DNA from: an uncultured Alphaproteobacteria bacterium
GTDB lineage: Bacteria; Pseudomonadota; Alphaproteobacteria; Rhizobiales; Rhizobiaceae
Assembly (NCBI GenBank): GCA_929200315.1
Contig: CAKMZB010000003.1
Span: forward strand, 1-39,647
DNA: 39,647 bases
Direction: 5' to 3'
The notes under the pieces were generated by a model, which saw only the letters and a program-made list of their open reading frames with translations, ran no database searches and was not told the DNA's origin. Each line of letters starts with the position of its first letter. Positions within the stretch are counted from its first letter, which is position 1. Shown here one piece after another: positions 1-7,652 of the stretch. The position numbers and the translations under genes were made by a program.

Positions 1-83
1 TCGGCTTGCTTTGCAGAGTGTTCGCAATACGCATTCGGACTACACGATCATGACTACTGACCAAGTCTCCCGATTGTCGTCGT

Positions 84-437
84 TTATAGGTTAGCTCTGT
101 TCTGGTTTTGGTCGATATTGGACCGGGTTGCGTATTCGACGGGGGTCATGCGGTCTAGGCTCGTATGAGATCTCTTGGGCTGGTTGTAGTCGAGACACCA
201 CTCCTCGATCAGGTCATGGACGTGACGCAGGTTCGAAACTAGGTTCTCATTGAGACATTCATCGCGTAGTCGGCCGTTAAAACTTTCGACGAAGCCGTTT
301 TGCATCGGTTTGTCCGGCACGATGTAGTGCCAACTCGACGCCACGCGGAGATCGATATCGGTACACGCGCGGATCAATACCAACGACCGAACCGCCCGCC
401 GCTGCGAGTAACCTCTCTCCTGAATGGCCCAGTCCAC
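84..437 (-). pseudogene. IS3-family transposase OrfB remnant, internally deleted
   Basis: This is what is left of the DDE integrase (OrfB) of an IS3-family insertion sequence. The first 20 or so residues ([14 protein letters not shown]) match the OrfB N-terminus. The second half, from WHYI through [17 protein letters not shown] to [11 protein letters not shown], matches its C-terminus and keeps the last catalytic acidic residue (E in VESFN). About 118 codons remain where the family has roughly 270-290. The middle, including the first two catalytic aspartates, is missing, so it cannot be an active transposase. The start is GTG, 4 bases after the OrfA stop, as usual for this family. Confident as an IS3 remnant; the exact subgroup is not determined. 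Confidence 0.85.
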
Positions 438-441
438 AGCT

Positions 442-621
442 TTACGCCGCGCGCTGAACCTCAGAAGTTTTTGAGAGCATCTCCCTGAGCATCGACACGT
501 CCAGCATCGATTCAGTGAGCAGCTTCTTCAGCTTGGCGTTCTCGTCCTCCAGAGCCTTCAGTCGCCGAGCCTCCGACACACGGGGTTTGACTTGCTCGTC
601 GGTGAACCGTGAGCTCTTCAT
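442..621 (-). pseudogene. IS3-family transposase OrfA remnant
   Basis: This 59-residue reading frame lies just upstream of the OrfB remnant. It starts with an OrfA-like N-terminus (MKSSRFTDEQ) and then jumps directly to the C-terminal leucine-rich helix ([20 protein letters not shown], then MLREML). The helix-turn-helix that normally lies between them, around 40 residues, is absent. A purine-rich GGAGACGG precedes the ATG. With both OrfA and OrfB carrying internal deletions, the element is dead unless a full copy elsewhere acts in trans. Confidence 0.8.
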
Positions 622-684
622 CGTCCGTCTCCTCGTAGGAGAAACAGGACTGACTCAAAATCGAGGAGGCTTCAGAGAAGAAAG

Positions 685-1182
685 TCAGCTCTCTTGCTTC
701 AGATAGAGAGCTATCAGCTCGGCAACCGTGTGAACGTATTTTGGTTTAGCTTCGGTCTCGCTAGGTGGCCGGGCTACACACTCAAAATAGCTGTCAGTGG
801 GTGATGCCAAGCTGTCGTTGAAAACTGCGTTCGCACACTTCTCCGCGAGGGTGAGGTCCGCGCGCTCAATCAATCTGCAAAGGAGATTGATTGACTTGCT
901 ACCGTTCCCGCATTTCAAATCGACACCAGATTGAAGATCGTCACTCGAATTTACCGGCAACATCCCGTGTTCAATGAGTAGCTTTACAGCGATAGTTGAG
1001 CTCCTTGTCTCTTCCTGCAAACCTGTCCTTTTTGCGTACTGATACTCACTAGCAGCATCTTCTCGGGCTTCGGCGTACGGCTCATCCTCCGGTTCGACAA
1101 AGTAAGCTCCGTCCTCGACGTTCTGTCGATCACGTGAGGCGTAGCAGCCAAGGGCTATGCGCTCGACAGTAACCACAATCAA
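685..1182 (-). CDS. Hypothetical protein, possibly 5'-truncated
   Basis: An unrecognised reading frame of up to 165 residues with balanced, acidic composition (for example EDGAYFVEPEDEPYAEAR). No signal peptide, membrane segment or familiar motif is visible. Only TTG (1182) or GTG (1176) starts are available. There is no clear ribosome binding site, and a stop codon lies a few codons further upstream. This suggests a gene that lost its 5' end, in keeping with the decayed IS element just downstream. Local base composition is more AT-rich than the core of the window. It could be a pseudogene fragment; function unknown. Confidence 0.4.
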   Translation of the reverse strand: MIVVTVERIALGCYASRDRQNVEDGAYFVEPEDEPYAEAREDAASEYQYAKRTGLQEETRSSTIAVKLLIEHGMLPVNSSDDLQSGVDLKCGNGSKSINLLCRLIERADLTLAEKCANAVFNDSLASPTDSYFECVARPPSETEAKPKYVHTVAELIALYLKQES

Positions 1183-1529
1183 ATCGATGGCGTCATTCGA
1201 CTACACTTCGAAAACCCCGGGTTTTCTGACGCAGTGACGTATCTCCCTTTTCAATTTCGATATCTGTGCGCACCGCAAAGGTCACCGCTTGGCGTTTCAG
1301 CTCTACAGCCGTCGATCACCTAGGCCGCTCGACCCAAGCGGTTTTCACAACGGTCCGGACAAGCCGTTTCGGCACATTGCGCTTGAACTTGCGACTGTCG
1401 CCTGAGCCGATCAGATATCGAGTTTTCTTCACGTCTTCCATTTCGAAAAGAGATCACAAATGGGACCAACGCGATCAAATAGCGTTCGTTTTCAATGACA
1501 TTCTGAAATATTAAAAGCTTGGAGATTTA
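1183..1529. other. Intergenic stretch without a supportable gene
   Basis: This interval between the hypothetical gene and tRNA-Met contains only a short arginine/serine/threonine-rich frame on the plus strand (1266-1514) that resembles nothing and has no ribosome binding site. I see no promoter, hairpin or repeat that I would defend. Confidence 0.5.
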
Positions 1530-1606
1530 TGGTAGCGGGAGAGGGACTTGAACCCCCGACACGCGGATTATGATTCCGCTGCTCTAACCAGCTGAGCTAC
1601 CCCGCC
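1530..1606 (-). tRNA. tRNA-Met (CAU), elongator type
   Basis: On the minus strand a 77-base cloverleaf reads GGCGGGG (acceptor), a D-arm with AGCTCAGCTGGTTAGAGC, anticodon stem GCGGA/TCCGC around loop ATCATAA, TPsiC arm GGGGGTTCAAGTCCC and an encoded CCA end. The anticodon is CAU. The first acceptor pair is a normal G-C pair, so it is not initiator tRNA. The body matches the usual alphaproteobacterial elongator tRNA-Met; the alternative for a CAU anticodon is lysidine-modified tRNA-Ile2. Confidence 0.95.
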
Positions 1607-1663
1607 ACGGGGTCTATCGCAGACCCGTCAAAAGGCCATTTGGTGGTCTTTTGAACAGGCGGG

Positions 1664-1692
1664 ATATAGGGGCGGTGGCTTTGGCGTGTCAA
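1664..1692 (-). promoter_or_regulatory. Sigma-70 promoter of tRNA-Met
   Basis: On the minus strand TTGACA (1692-1687) is followed by a 17-base spacer and CTATAT (1669-1664). This is the strong housekeeping promoter form of alphaproteobacteria. It would start transcription about 50 bases before the tRNA 5' end. Confidence 0.8.
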
Positions 1693-1723
1693 CTGTGTTT
1701 GCGCGCCGCTTAGCCAGCCGGAT

Positions 1724-2902
1724 TTACACTGTTGCAGCAACCTGCGTCACCGCAGCGGGGTGCGACATTTGTGGCACGGCCTTGGCGATCCAGCCGCCAC
1801 CTAGAACGCGGGTGCGGGGTTCGTTTGTTTCGTAGAACACGCAGGCCTGACCCGGGGCGATACCGTCTTCGCCGTCAGCAAGAGTGACCATTACCGCACC
1901 ATCGTCCAGCCGCTCCGCCACCGCCGCGCGGGGCGGGCGGGTGGAGCGCACGCGCACAAAGATATCAAGCGCCTCCCCTTCAGCGAGCGGCGTGTCGCCG
2001 AGCCAGTTCACATCGCGCAACCGCAATTGGCGAGTCGCCAGCGCCGCGCGAGGGCCGACAGTAACGGTGGCGCTTTTGGCGTCGAGGGCGACTACATAAA
2101 GTGGATCACCGGTCGCAACGCCAATACCGCGGCGCTGGCCGATCGTGTAATGGATGATGCCTTCGTGACGACCAAGCACCCGGCCATCGACATGAACGAT
2201 GTCCCCCGGCTCACCCGCGCTTGGGCGCAACTTTGCGATGATGTCAGCATATTTGCCCTGAGGCACGAAGCAGATGTCCTGACTGTCGGGCTTTGCGGCA
2301 ATGCCAAGCCCCATCTCTTCCGCCATCTGCCGTGTCTCTTCCTTCGGCACATCGCCCAGGGGAAAGCGCAGAAAGTCGAGTTGCTCTTGCGTGGTGGCGA
2401 ACAGGAAGTAGCTCTGGTCTTTCGTCGCGTCCGCAGGACGGTAGAGCTGGCGGTGACCGTTCTCGCCCTCCTGGCTGACTATATAATGCCCCGTCGCCAG
2501 GCAATCAGCGTTCAACTCCCGCGCAGTGTCCAGGAGATCGGAAAATTTGACGGTCTGGTTGCAGGCAACACAGGGGATCGGCGTTTCGCCGGCAATATAG
2601 GCCTTGGCGAAGGGGTCCATCACCTGCTCACGGAACTTCTGCTCATAATCGAGCACGTAGTGGGGAAAGCCCATCTGCTCAGCGACGCGGCGGGCATCGT
2701 GAATATCCTGCCCTGCACAGCACGCGCCTTTCTTCTGAACAGCAGCGCCGTGGTCATAAAGTTGCAGCGTCATGCCGATCACGTCGTAGCCCTGGCGCTT
2801 CAGAAGCGCGGCAACAACGCTAGAATCAACGCCACCGGACATGGCGACAACCACCCGCGTGTCGGCGGGGTCTTTTGCAAACCCGAGTGAATTCAGCGTC
2901 AT
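1724..2902 (-). CDS. mnmA: tRNA-specific 2-thiouridylase MnmA
   Basis: MnmA transfers sulfur to C2 of U34 in tRNAs for Lys, Glu and Gln, using ATP and a persulfide relay; it acts in the cytoplasm. The PP-loop SGGVDSS is at residues 22-28. The catalytic cysteine lies in [12 protein letters not shown], the second, persulfide-forming cysteine lies in [11 protein letters not shown], and the tRNA-binding CLATGHY is also present. The 392-residue length is normal. I chose ATG at 2902; an in-frame GTG at 2914 would add four residues. The gene is transcribed away from sciP and toward tRNA-Met, which has its own promoter. Confidence 0.95.
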   Translation of the reverse strand: MTLNSLGFAKDPADTRVVVAMSGGVDSSVVAALLKRQGYDVIGMTLQLYDHGAAVQKKGACCAGQDIHDARRVAEQMGFPHYVLDYEQKFREQVMDPFAKAYIAGETPIPCVACNQTVKFSDLLDTARELNADCLATGHYIVSQEGENGHRQLYRPADATKDQSYFLFATTQEQLDFLRFPLGDVPKEETRQMAEEMGLGIAAKPDSQDICFVPQGKYADIIAKLRPSAGEPGDIVHVDGRVLGRHEGIIHYTIGQRRGIGVATGDPLYVVALDAKSATVTVGPRAALATRQLRLRDVNWLGDTPLAEGEALDIFVRVRSTRPPRAAVAERLDDGAVMVTLADGEDGIAPGQACVFYETNEPRTRVLGGGWIAKAVPQMSHPAAVTQVAATV

Positions 2903-2975
2903 GATCTTGCCCACTGTCTTTGTGCCCGCGGCATGTGGCGGCGCTGTGAGGCGCTTTCAAGGCGGATGCATATGG

Positions 2976-2990
2976 TTAGCGCATCGTTAG
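2976..2990 (+). promoter_or_regulatory. Possible CtrA half-site pair upstream of sciP
   Basis: TTAG, seven bases, TTAG. The CtrA consensus is TTAA-N7-TTAA, so the spacing is exact but each half differs at the last base. It lies about 85 bases before sciP, whose orthologue in Caulobacter is CtrA-activated, in the divergent mnmA-sciP intergenic region. The assignment is inferred from spacing and context only. Confidence 0.35.
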
Positions 2991-3074
2991 CGACGCGTTC
3001 AACTTCTCTTAAGCCATGCGGCATAGTTTAGGCGATGCCGGTCCGGCACAGTTTTGCGTATTGAGTATTTGATT

Positions 3075-3350
3075 ATGACCGAACCCATGCGTCCGCGCGT
3101 TAAGTATGTCATCGGGCCAGACGGCTCCCCCTTGACCGTGGCCGATCTGCCCCCCACCACCACTCGCCGCTGGGTGATCCGCCGCAAGGCGGAGGTTGTC
3201 GCTGCTGTTCGTGGCGGTCTCCTGTCGCTGGATGAAGCCTGTCAGCGCTACACGTTGACGGTGGAAGAGTTTTTGTCCTGGCAGGCCTCCATCGACGATC
3301 ACGGCCTTGCCGGCTTGCGCACCACGCGCATTCAGCAATATCGCCACTAG
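3075..3350 (+). CDS. sciP: CtrA inhibitor SciP
   Basis: SciP (DUF1153 family) is a small helix-turn-helix protein. In Caulobacter it binds CtrA and blocks its recruitment of RNA polymerase in G1 phase. The protein here is 91 residues and nearly all conserved core: RVKYVIGPDGSPLT at the N-terminus, then RRWVIRRKAEVVAAVRGGLL (recognition region), the LSLDEACQRY...TVEEFLSWQ segment and the C-terminal GLAGLRTTRIQQYR. ATG 3075 is preferred over an upstream TTG (3054) because it gives the usual family start. It is followed in the same direction by a small Fis-type regulator. Confidence 0.93.
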   Translation: MTEPMRPRVKYVIGPDGSPLTVADLPPTTTRRWVIRRKAEVVAAVRGGLLSLDEACQRYTLTVEEFLSWQASIDDHGLAGLRTTRIQQYRH

Positions 3351-3380
3351 CGAAATTTTCTTAACTGATCAGCTCTGCGC

Positions 3381-3395
3381 TTAACGAGGTTTTTA
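3381..3395 (+). promoter_or_regulatory. Weak CtrA-like site upstream of the Fis-type gene
   Basis: TTAA, seven bases, TTTA: one mismatch to the CtrA consensus TTAA-N7-TTAA. It lies in the sciP/Fis-gene intergenic region, about 70 bases before the ATG at 3463. Another TTAA occurs at 3361. Suggestive only. Confidence 0.25.
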
Positions 3396-3462
3396 CCACG
3401 TTGGCGCATTGTCGTGTTCAACAGGGGTCTACAACCCATAGTTGAAACGGGCTTTGCGCAAT

Positions 3463-3795
3463 ATGCAGGATCAATCGAACCGTCCCAAACATACAAATGC
3501 GAGCCGACGTCATCACGACATCGAACCGCATATTGGGCGCAAGCTTGTTGAAGTTGAGCGGGACATGATCCTTGGCACCCTCGCCCGTTGTGGGGGAAAC
3601 CGCACATGGGCCGCCGATATTCTGGGCATTTCCATCCGCACCCTGCGCAACCGCCTGCTCAGCTATGATGATGCGCCGCTGGGTCAGTCGGGGCGCCCGA
3701 CTACAGCCAAAGACATGACATTGGCCGAACGGATGGAAGAAGAACGCCTTACGCTGCTGGAGGCTTTCGACCCCGGCGCCCGTATCCCGTCTTAG
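3463..3795 (+). CDS. FlbD-like stand-alone Fis-type DNA-binding protein
   Basis: A 110-residue protein whose middle (about residues 27-75) matches the C-terminal Fis/HTH_8 domain of FlbD/NtrC-type activators: GRKLVEVERDMILGTLARCGGNRTWAADILGISIRTLRNRLLSY. It has no receiver or AAA+ domain, so it is a free DNA-binding module rather than a truncated activator with visible decay. The C-terminal tail is acidic (AERMEEERLTLLEAFD). FlbD regulates late flagellar genes in Caulobacter, but no flagellar gene is present here, so that role is only a family hint. ATG 3463 was chosen over TTG 3442. Convergent with the DUF4198 gene, 3 bases apart. Confidence 0.8.
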   Translation: MQDQSNRPKHTNASRRHHDIEPHIGRKLVEVERDMILGTLARCGGNRTWAADILGISIRTLRNRLLSYDDAPLGQSGRPTTAKDMTLAERMEEERLTLLEAFDPGARIPS

Positions 3796-3798
3796 AAT

Positions 3799-4602
3799 CT
3801 ATTCGCCACGCTGGAAGGTGAGCGAGGCCCAAAAACTCTCCCACTGCGCCTTTTGCGCAACGGGATCGTCGGAAACCGGCTCCACCATTTCTATTGCATT
3901 CAGCAGGTAGGGCCCCTTCCCCTCCGCCGGGATGAGGGCGACGCCATCCTCGTCCGTCTCCACATAGCCGAAGGGTTCGGTGTCGGCGCCGACAAAGATC
4001 TTCACCGCGCGACCTGCGAGCGGCTCGCCCTGGAAGAGCAACTTAACTGGAAAGGGCTTATCCCTCGGATAGGTCGCGGGGTTGGCCTGCGCCACGAATT
4101 CGATCCGCAGGCCGGTCGACATATCACTCCCGCCACCTTCACCCACGGTGATGAGGGTTTTGGCAAACCGGGCATAGGCTTCCGTCGGATTGGCCTCGTC
4201 CAGGCCCCGCTCTCGATGGGCAGCGATGATTGGGGCAAGGCCTTCCTTCTGGAGATAGGCGGCGAATTTCTCCCAGCTCTTTGGATCATAGAGCGAATGG
4301 TTGGACTGGTGGACCACCACCAGCAGCCCGTCCTCTTGCGGCGGCACCATGAGCGCGGGACGATCTCCGTTGATGCCGCGCAGTTCGGCAATCTCCTTAC
4401 CACCGCGCCAGAGTTCTGAGCGCACATTCCATTGCTCGATATAAGGCATTTCATTGCCATTGAAGCGTTGGCCAAGCCGGTGCTGCACGGCGATCTCACT
4501 TTCCGTCGGAACGGTGAAGCTCTCCGGCATCAGCCAATATTCGTGCGCCGTGGCGGGGTTGACGACGAGCAGCGTGGCAAAAAGGAAAAAGCAGCGAAAC
4601 AT
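3799..4602 (-). CDS. DUF4198 periplasmic protein
   Basis: A 267-residue exported protein of the DUF4198 family, some members of which (NikM-like) accompany nickel or cobalt transporters. A signal peptide (FRCFFLFATLLVVNPATA) is followed directly by HEYWLMPE; a histidine immediately after the cleavage site is typical of this family and could bind metal. The C-terminal half has a beta-rich Ig-like pattern (AGRAVKIFVGAD, GYVETDEDGVALIPAEGKGPYLL). The ATG at 4602 gives the cleanest signal peptide; ATG 4623 is possible. It is divergent from the HupE-like gene 87 bases away, whose mature protein also starts with AHE. Metal specificity is not determined. Confidence 0.8.
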   Translation of the reverse strand: MFRCFFLFATLLVVNPATAHEYWLMPESFTVPTESEIAVQHRLGQRFNGNEMPYIEQWNVRSELWRGGKEIAELRGINGDRPALMVPPQEDGLLVVVHQSNHSLYDPKSWEKFAAYLQKEGLAPIIAAHRERGLDEANPTEAYARFAKTLITVGEGGGSDMSTGLRIEFVAQANPATYPRDKPFPVKLLFQGEPLAGRAVKIFVGADTEPFGYVETDEDGVALIPAEGKGPYLLNAIEMVEPVSDDPVAQKAQWESFWASLTFQRGE

Positions 4603-4689
4603 AGAAGGTTTCAACTCTAGCATCGGTTGTGAGCGCTCCCTTGATGCGTCATGCATTTTAAGAAAGCCAACCCCGAACAGTGATTTGCC

Positions 4690-5799
4690 ATGTTCGCACG
4701 CCTTGTCCTCACTCTCATCATCTTCTGGCCCGCCCTTGCTGCGGCACACGAAATCCGACCCACCATTGCGACATTGTCCTTTGATGAACAGCGCGCTTTC
4801 ACGCTGATGCTGGACACAAATGCCGAAGCCTTGCTGGCCGATATCGGCCCGGGGCACGAGGATACGAACGAGGCGCCCAACGCTGATTATTACAACACCT
4901 TGCGCGACCTCCGTCCCGCTGAGCTGGAAGAACGCATCCGCGCCTTCCTACCGAACCTGACCGGCGACGGTCCGCTTGTCGTGGACGGCGCGGCTGTCCC
5001 GCTGAAGATACTGAGCATCGAGGTACCACCGGTCGGCAATGTTGAGCAGGCGCGGGATACAGTCATGACGTTCACCGGTTCCCTGCCTGCCAATGCGAGC
5101 ACTTTCGGATGGGTCTTTTCCCGCCTTTACGGCATGAGTGTTTTGCGCGTGGAGCGGCCGGGCGAGGAGGTTGAGGGGCAACTCTTTGCTGCCGGACAAA
5201 CAGAAGCGGCCCTTCCCGTCGGTATCGCTTCCAACCACGCCTGGTGGCAGACAGCCTGGGATTACGTCTATTCGGGCTTTGATCACATCATCCCGAAGGG
5301 TCTCGACCACATTCTCTTTGTGCTCGGCATTTTCTTCCTGGCACCAAGGTTGAAGCCACTGCTCTGGCAGGTCACGGCCTTCACATTTGCCCACACGATC
5401 ACACTGGCGCTCGGCCTTTACGGCATCATCAATCTGTCGCCCGCCATTGTGGAACCGATCATCGCGCTCTCCATCGTTTATGTGGCGGTGGAAAATATCG
5501 TAACAAAGGAGCTGCATCCGTGGCGGCCCGCAGTGGTGTTCATCTTTGGCCTGCTGCACGGGCTCGGTTTTGCCGGGGTGCTGGCGGAATTCGGGCTGCC
5601 GGAAGGCCAGATCGCGCTGGCGCTTGTCTCGTTCAACATCGGCGTTGAGCTTGGCCAACTGACGGTGATCGCCATTGCGGCGGCGCTTCTCTTCTGGGCC
5701 TTCAACAAGCCTTGGTACCGCAAGGCCATTGCGATACCGGCCAGCGTCGCGATTGGCCTGATGGGGGCCTATTGGTTCCTGGAACGGACGGTGCTTTAG
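4690..5799 (+). CDS. HupE/UreJ family membrane protein
   Basis: A 369-residue protein with a signal peptide ending ALAAAHE, a periplasmic domain of about 170 residues, then a membrane domain from about residue 190. That domain carries the family signature GFDHIIPKGLDHILFVLGIFFL and later FIFGLLHGLGFAG and VSFNIGVELGQL, with at least six hydrophobic segments. HupE/UreJ proteins facilitate nickel entry for hydrogenase or urease, but the long-N-terminus subfamily is mostly uncharacterised and occurs without those enzymes. Neither enzyme is encoded in this window. It is divergently transcribed from the DUF4198 gene. Its stop codon overlaps that of the convergent CDGSH gene. Confidence 0.85.
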   Translation: MFARLVLTLIIFWPALAAAHEIRPTIATLSFDEQRAFTLMLDTNAEALLADIGPGHEDTNEAPNADYYNTLRDLRPAELEERIRAFLPNLTGDGPLVVDGAAVPLKILSIEVPPVGNVEQARDTVMTFTGSLPANASTFGWVFSRLYGMSVLRVERPGEEVEGQLFAAGQTEAALPVGIASNHAWWQTAWDYVYSGFDHIIPKGLDHILFVLGIFFLAPRLKPLLWQVTAFTFAHTITLALGLYGIINLSPAIVEPIIALSIVYVAVENIVTKELHPWRPAVVFIFGLLHGLGFAGVLAEFGLPEGQIALALVSFNIGVELGQLTVIAIAAALLFWAFNKPWYRKAIAIPASVAIGLMGAYWFLERTVL

Positions 5800-6440
5800 C
5801 TCCCATCCTTCCAACCAATATCGCTATGCGTCCCATCGCAGAACGGAGCATTGCCCGTCTTGCCGCAGCGGCAGAGGACATATTTTTGCTGCGTTGAACC
5901 TTCCGGCCAGAACTCCACCGCCAGAGGAACGTTCGCCACCCAGAGCGGGCCATTTGGCTCAACTTCGACGGCCATTTGCTCCGTCTTGTCGAGGTGATGC
6001 GGCTTTTCACCAGGTTCACTGATCCGCAATGCTCCAGAAGGACAGGCGCGGACAGCATCGCGGATGGCGTCTGTGTCATCACCGCGATCGGGGTCGATCC
6101 AGGGGCGTTGTTTGGGATCAAAGACACCCCTGGCACGACGCACGCATTCAGCGGCGTGACAGCAGAGCAGCGGGTTGTAGTGCACGTCCACCGTGTCGCC
6201 TGAATAGGTCTTCACCTTGTTCTTTTCGGCGGCAGCTTTGGGTGGCGATTTGAAATCGATCTCCCGGTGGGTGCCGTCGCAATAGGGCTTGTTGGACGAG
6301 CCGCCACAGCGGCAGAGCGGTGCGAGAGGGCGCGGCTCAAGGGCGTTGCCCGCACGGTCACGCAACTCGGGCAAATGCTTGGCAAGAAATGGGCCGTCCT
6401 CGCGCATATCGATGATGGGCTGGTTGTTCTCTTCGCTCAT
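5796..6440 (-). CDS. CDGSH-ferredoxin-CDGSH iron-sulfur protein
   Basis: A 214-residue cytoplasmic protein with three predicted iron-sulfur modules. An N-terminal CDGSH finger (LCRCGGSSNKPYCDGTH, about 42-58) and a C-terminal one (LCRCGKTGNAPFCDGTH, about 188-204) each have the C-x-C...C-x3-H pattern that holds a [2Fe-2S] cluster. Between them is a Fer4_19/DUF1271-type segment with CCHAAEC and CPSGAL cysteines. No membrane anchor, unlike mitochondrial mitoNEET. Family members are suspected to act in redox or iron-sulfur homeostasis; no partner enzyme is adjacent. The start ATG at 6440 fits the conserved N-terminus. Confidence 0.88.
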   Translation of the reverse strand: MSEENNQPIIDMREDGPFLAKHLPELRDRAGNALEPRPLAPLCRCGGSSNKPYCDGTHREIDFKSPPKAAAEKNKVKTYSGDTVDVHYNPLLCCHAAECVRRARGVFDPKQRPWIDPDRGDDTDAIRDAVRACPSGALRISEPGEKPHHLDKTEQMAVEVEPNGPLWVANVPLAVEFWPEGSTQQKYVLCRCGKTGNAPFCDGTHSDIGWKDGS

Positions 6441-6598
6441 GGCCGATCTCGCTTGTTGGAGGTTTTATCAATCAAAGCGGGCGCAGGCGGCAGTGGTCAA
6501 GCAAAAGCCAAACCCACCGCGCTCCACCATTGGCTTGCTGGGGCCGGATGCTGCCCGCTCAGGAGCACCTGCATATATAGGCGCTCATGCGGTTCAGC

Positions 6599-7174
6599 TC
6601 ACATCTTGCGGGTGGAGCTGCTATTGCTGCCGATGACGTGGAGCGCCAGGGCATCCGGGCCATAGGCACTCTCGCCGTTCACTTCCAGCTCTTCCATGAG
6701 CTTGGTGCGGGCGCGGGAGACACGGCTCTTTATGGTGCCAATGGCAACGCCCGTCACCGCCGCCGCTTCTTCATAGGAAAAGCCGTTGGCGCCGATCAGC
6801 ACCAGCGCCTCGCGCTGATCTTCTGGCAGCGCTTCCAGCGCGGTGCGGAAATCACACATGTCCATATGCCCCTCTTGCTGAGGATGAGTGGCGAGTTGAG
6901 CGGAAAACACACCGTCTGTGTCCTGCACCTCACGGCCGCGCTTGCGCATCTGGCTATAGAACTCGTTGCGCATGATCGTGAAGACCCAAGCCTTCAGGTT
7001 CGTGCCTTCCTGAAAGAGGTGGAACTTGTTCCACGCCTTCATCAGCGTTTCCTGCACCAGATCATCCGCCCGGTCATTGGCTCGGGTTAGCGAGAGCGCG
7101 AAGGCGCGCAGGTTGGGGATGATGTCCAAAAGCTCCTTTCGAAGTTCTGGAGAGACGTTCTTAGCAAATGCCAT
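6599..7174 (-). CDS. ecfG: EcfG-type general stress response sigma factor
   Basis: A 191-residue ECF sigma factor with region 2 (LRAFALSLTRANDRADDLVQETLMKAW, then NLKAWVFTIMRNEFY) and region 4 (LEALPEDQREALVLIGANGFSYEEAA and GTIKSRVSRAR). The sequence and the overlapping nepR upstream identify it as EcfG (ECF15 group), which drives the alphaproteobacterial general stress regulon when NepR is sequestered by phosphorylated PhyR. The ATG lies inside the 3' end of nepR (14-base overlap), implying translational coupling. No phyR or cognate kinase gene is in the window. Confidence 0.93.
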   Translation of the reverse strand: MAFAKNVSPELRKELLDIIPNLRAFALSLTRANDRADDLVQETLMKAWNKFHLFQEGTNLKAWVFTIMRNEFYSQMRKRGREVQDTDGVFSAQLATHPQQEGHMDMCDFRTALEALPEDQREALVLIGANGFSYEEAAAVTGVAIGTIKSRVSRARTKLMEELEVNGESAYGPDALALHVIGSNSSSTRKM

Positions 7175-7379
7175 CTATGCGGTCAGAATCCTCTGGCGTC
7201 GCGCCATCTGGGGAGCCGGGTAAGGACGCGGACAATCTATTGAGCAGCTCTACAAATCGGTCAGGAACGGGCTCGTTCAAGACTTCACTGTAGGCATCTT
7301 TTAGTTTCTCGCCCAATTTTTCTTGAATGTACCGGTCAATTATTCCTTCATCGGTATTCACTTCGTTCTCATTATTCAT
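7161..7379 (-). CDS. nepR: Anti-sigma factor NepR
   Basis: NepR holds EcfG inactive until the response regulator PhyR, once phosphorylated, binds NepR instead. The 72-residue protein has the family core IIDRYIQEKLGEKLKDAY...EPVPDRFVELLNRL, two helices flanked by disordered ends. I chose ATG 7379; an upstream in-frame start (7421) would add residues not typical of the family. It forms an operon with ecfG and is preceded by an EcfG-type promoter, implying positive autoregulation. Confidence 0.9.
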   Translation of the reverse strand: MNNENEVNTDEGIIDRYIQEKLGEKLKDAYSEVLNEPVPDRFVELLNRLSASLPGSPDGATPEDSDRIDGIC

Positions 7380-7449
7380 CAACAAAGGCCCCGTTTGTTG
7401 GCTGAACGCACCTTCAGTCAAAGCGGTGCGCCTTTAAGGTCGAGAGGCG

Positions 7450-7474
7450 AACAAACTTCTTGAAAAAAGGTTCC
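7450..7474 (-). promoter_or_regulatory. EcfG-type promoter of nepR-ecfG
   Basis: On the minus strand GGAAC (7474-7470) is followed after 17 bases by GTT (7452-7450; TGTT at 16 bases). This matches the known EcfG consensus GGAAC-N16/17-(C)GTT. It sits about 70 bases upstream of the nepR ATG, as expected for autoregulation. Confidence 0.75.
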
Positions 7475-7652
7475 CTTGGGTGAGCAATCGACCTTTCGGC
7501 AAATCTACAATGCATATCAACGCACGCGTGCAAGGAACCGTCGGCGCACGCAGGTCAACCAGGCTTTGTTCTTTGAGCAAAGCGATCGATCATCTAAAAC
7601 AAGTCAGCCGATGGCGTCTGCGCCAGACGGCCAATTGATCGGAGCTGTGCCC

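Larger units (their letters stand above)
51..657 (-). mobile_element. Decayed IS3-family insertion sequence
   Basis: The span holds the OrfA and OrfB remnants in the usual order. The proposed ends are weak: 51-70 on the plus strand and the complement of 638-657 both read roughly TGA(C/G)T...GTC...TCTCC, an imperfect similarity that could be degenerate terminal inverted repeats. No clear target-site duplication is visible, so the boundaries are approximate. Confidence 0.5.

Noticed and set aside
1266-1514. 82-codon frame upstream of tRNA-Met
   Set aside because: No ribosome binding site, no family similarity, Arg/Ser/Thr-rich; most likely chance.
1530-1606. Reading the CAU tRNA as tRNA-Ile2 or initiator tRNA
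   Set aside because: The first acceptor pair is G-C, which excludes initiator, and the whole body matches the usual alphaproteobacterial elongator tRNA-Met. Ile2 is not strictly excluded without a modification-determinant comparison.
2027-2890. Long plus-strand open frame inside mnmA
   Set aside because: It is the complement of a clear MnmA gene; its translation has no family resemblance and the opposite strand has all catalytic motifs.
4948-5814. Long minus-strand open frame across the HupE-like gene
   Set aside because: Arginine/histidine-rich translation typical of antisense GC-rich DNA; the HupE/UreJ motifs are on the plus strand.
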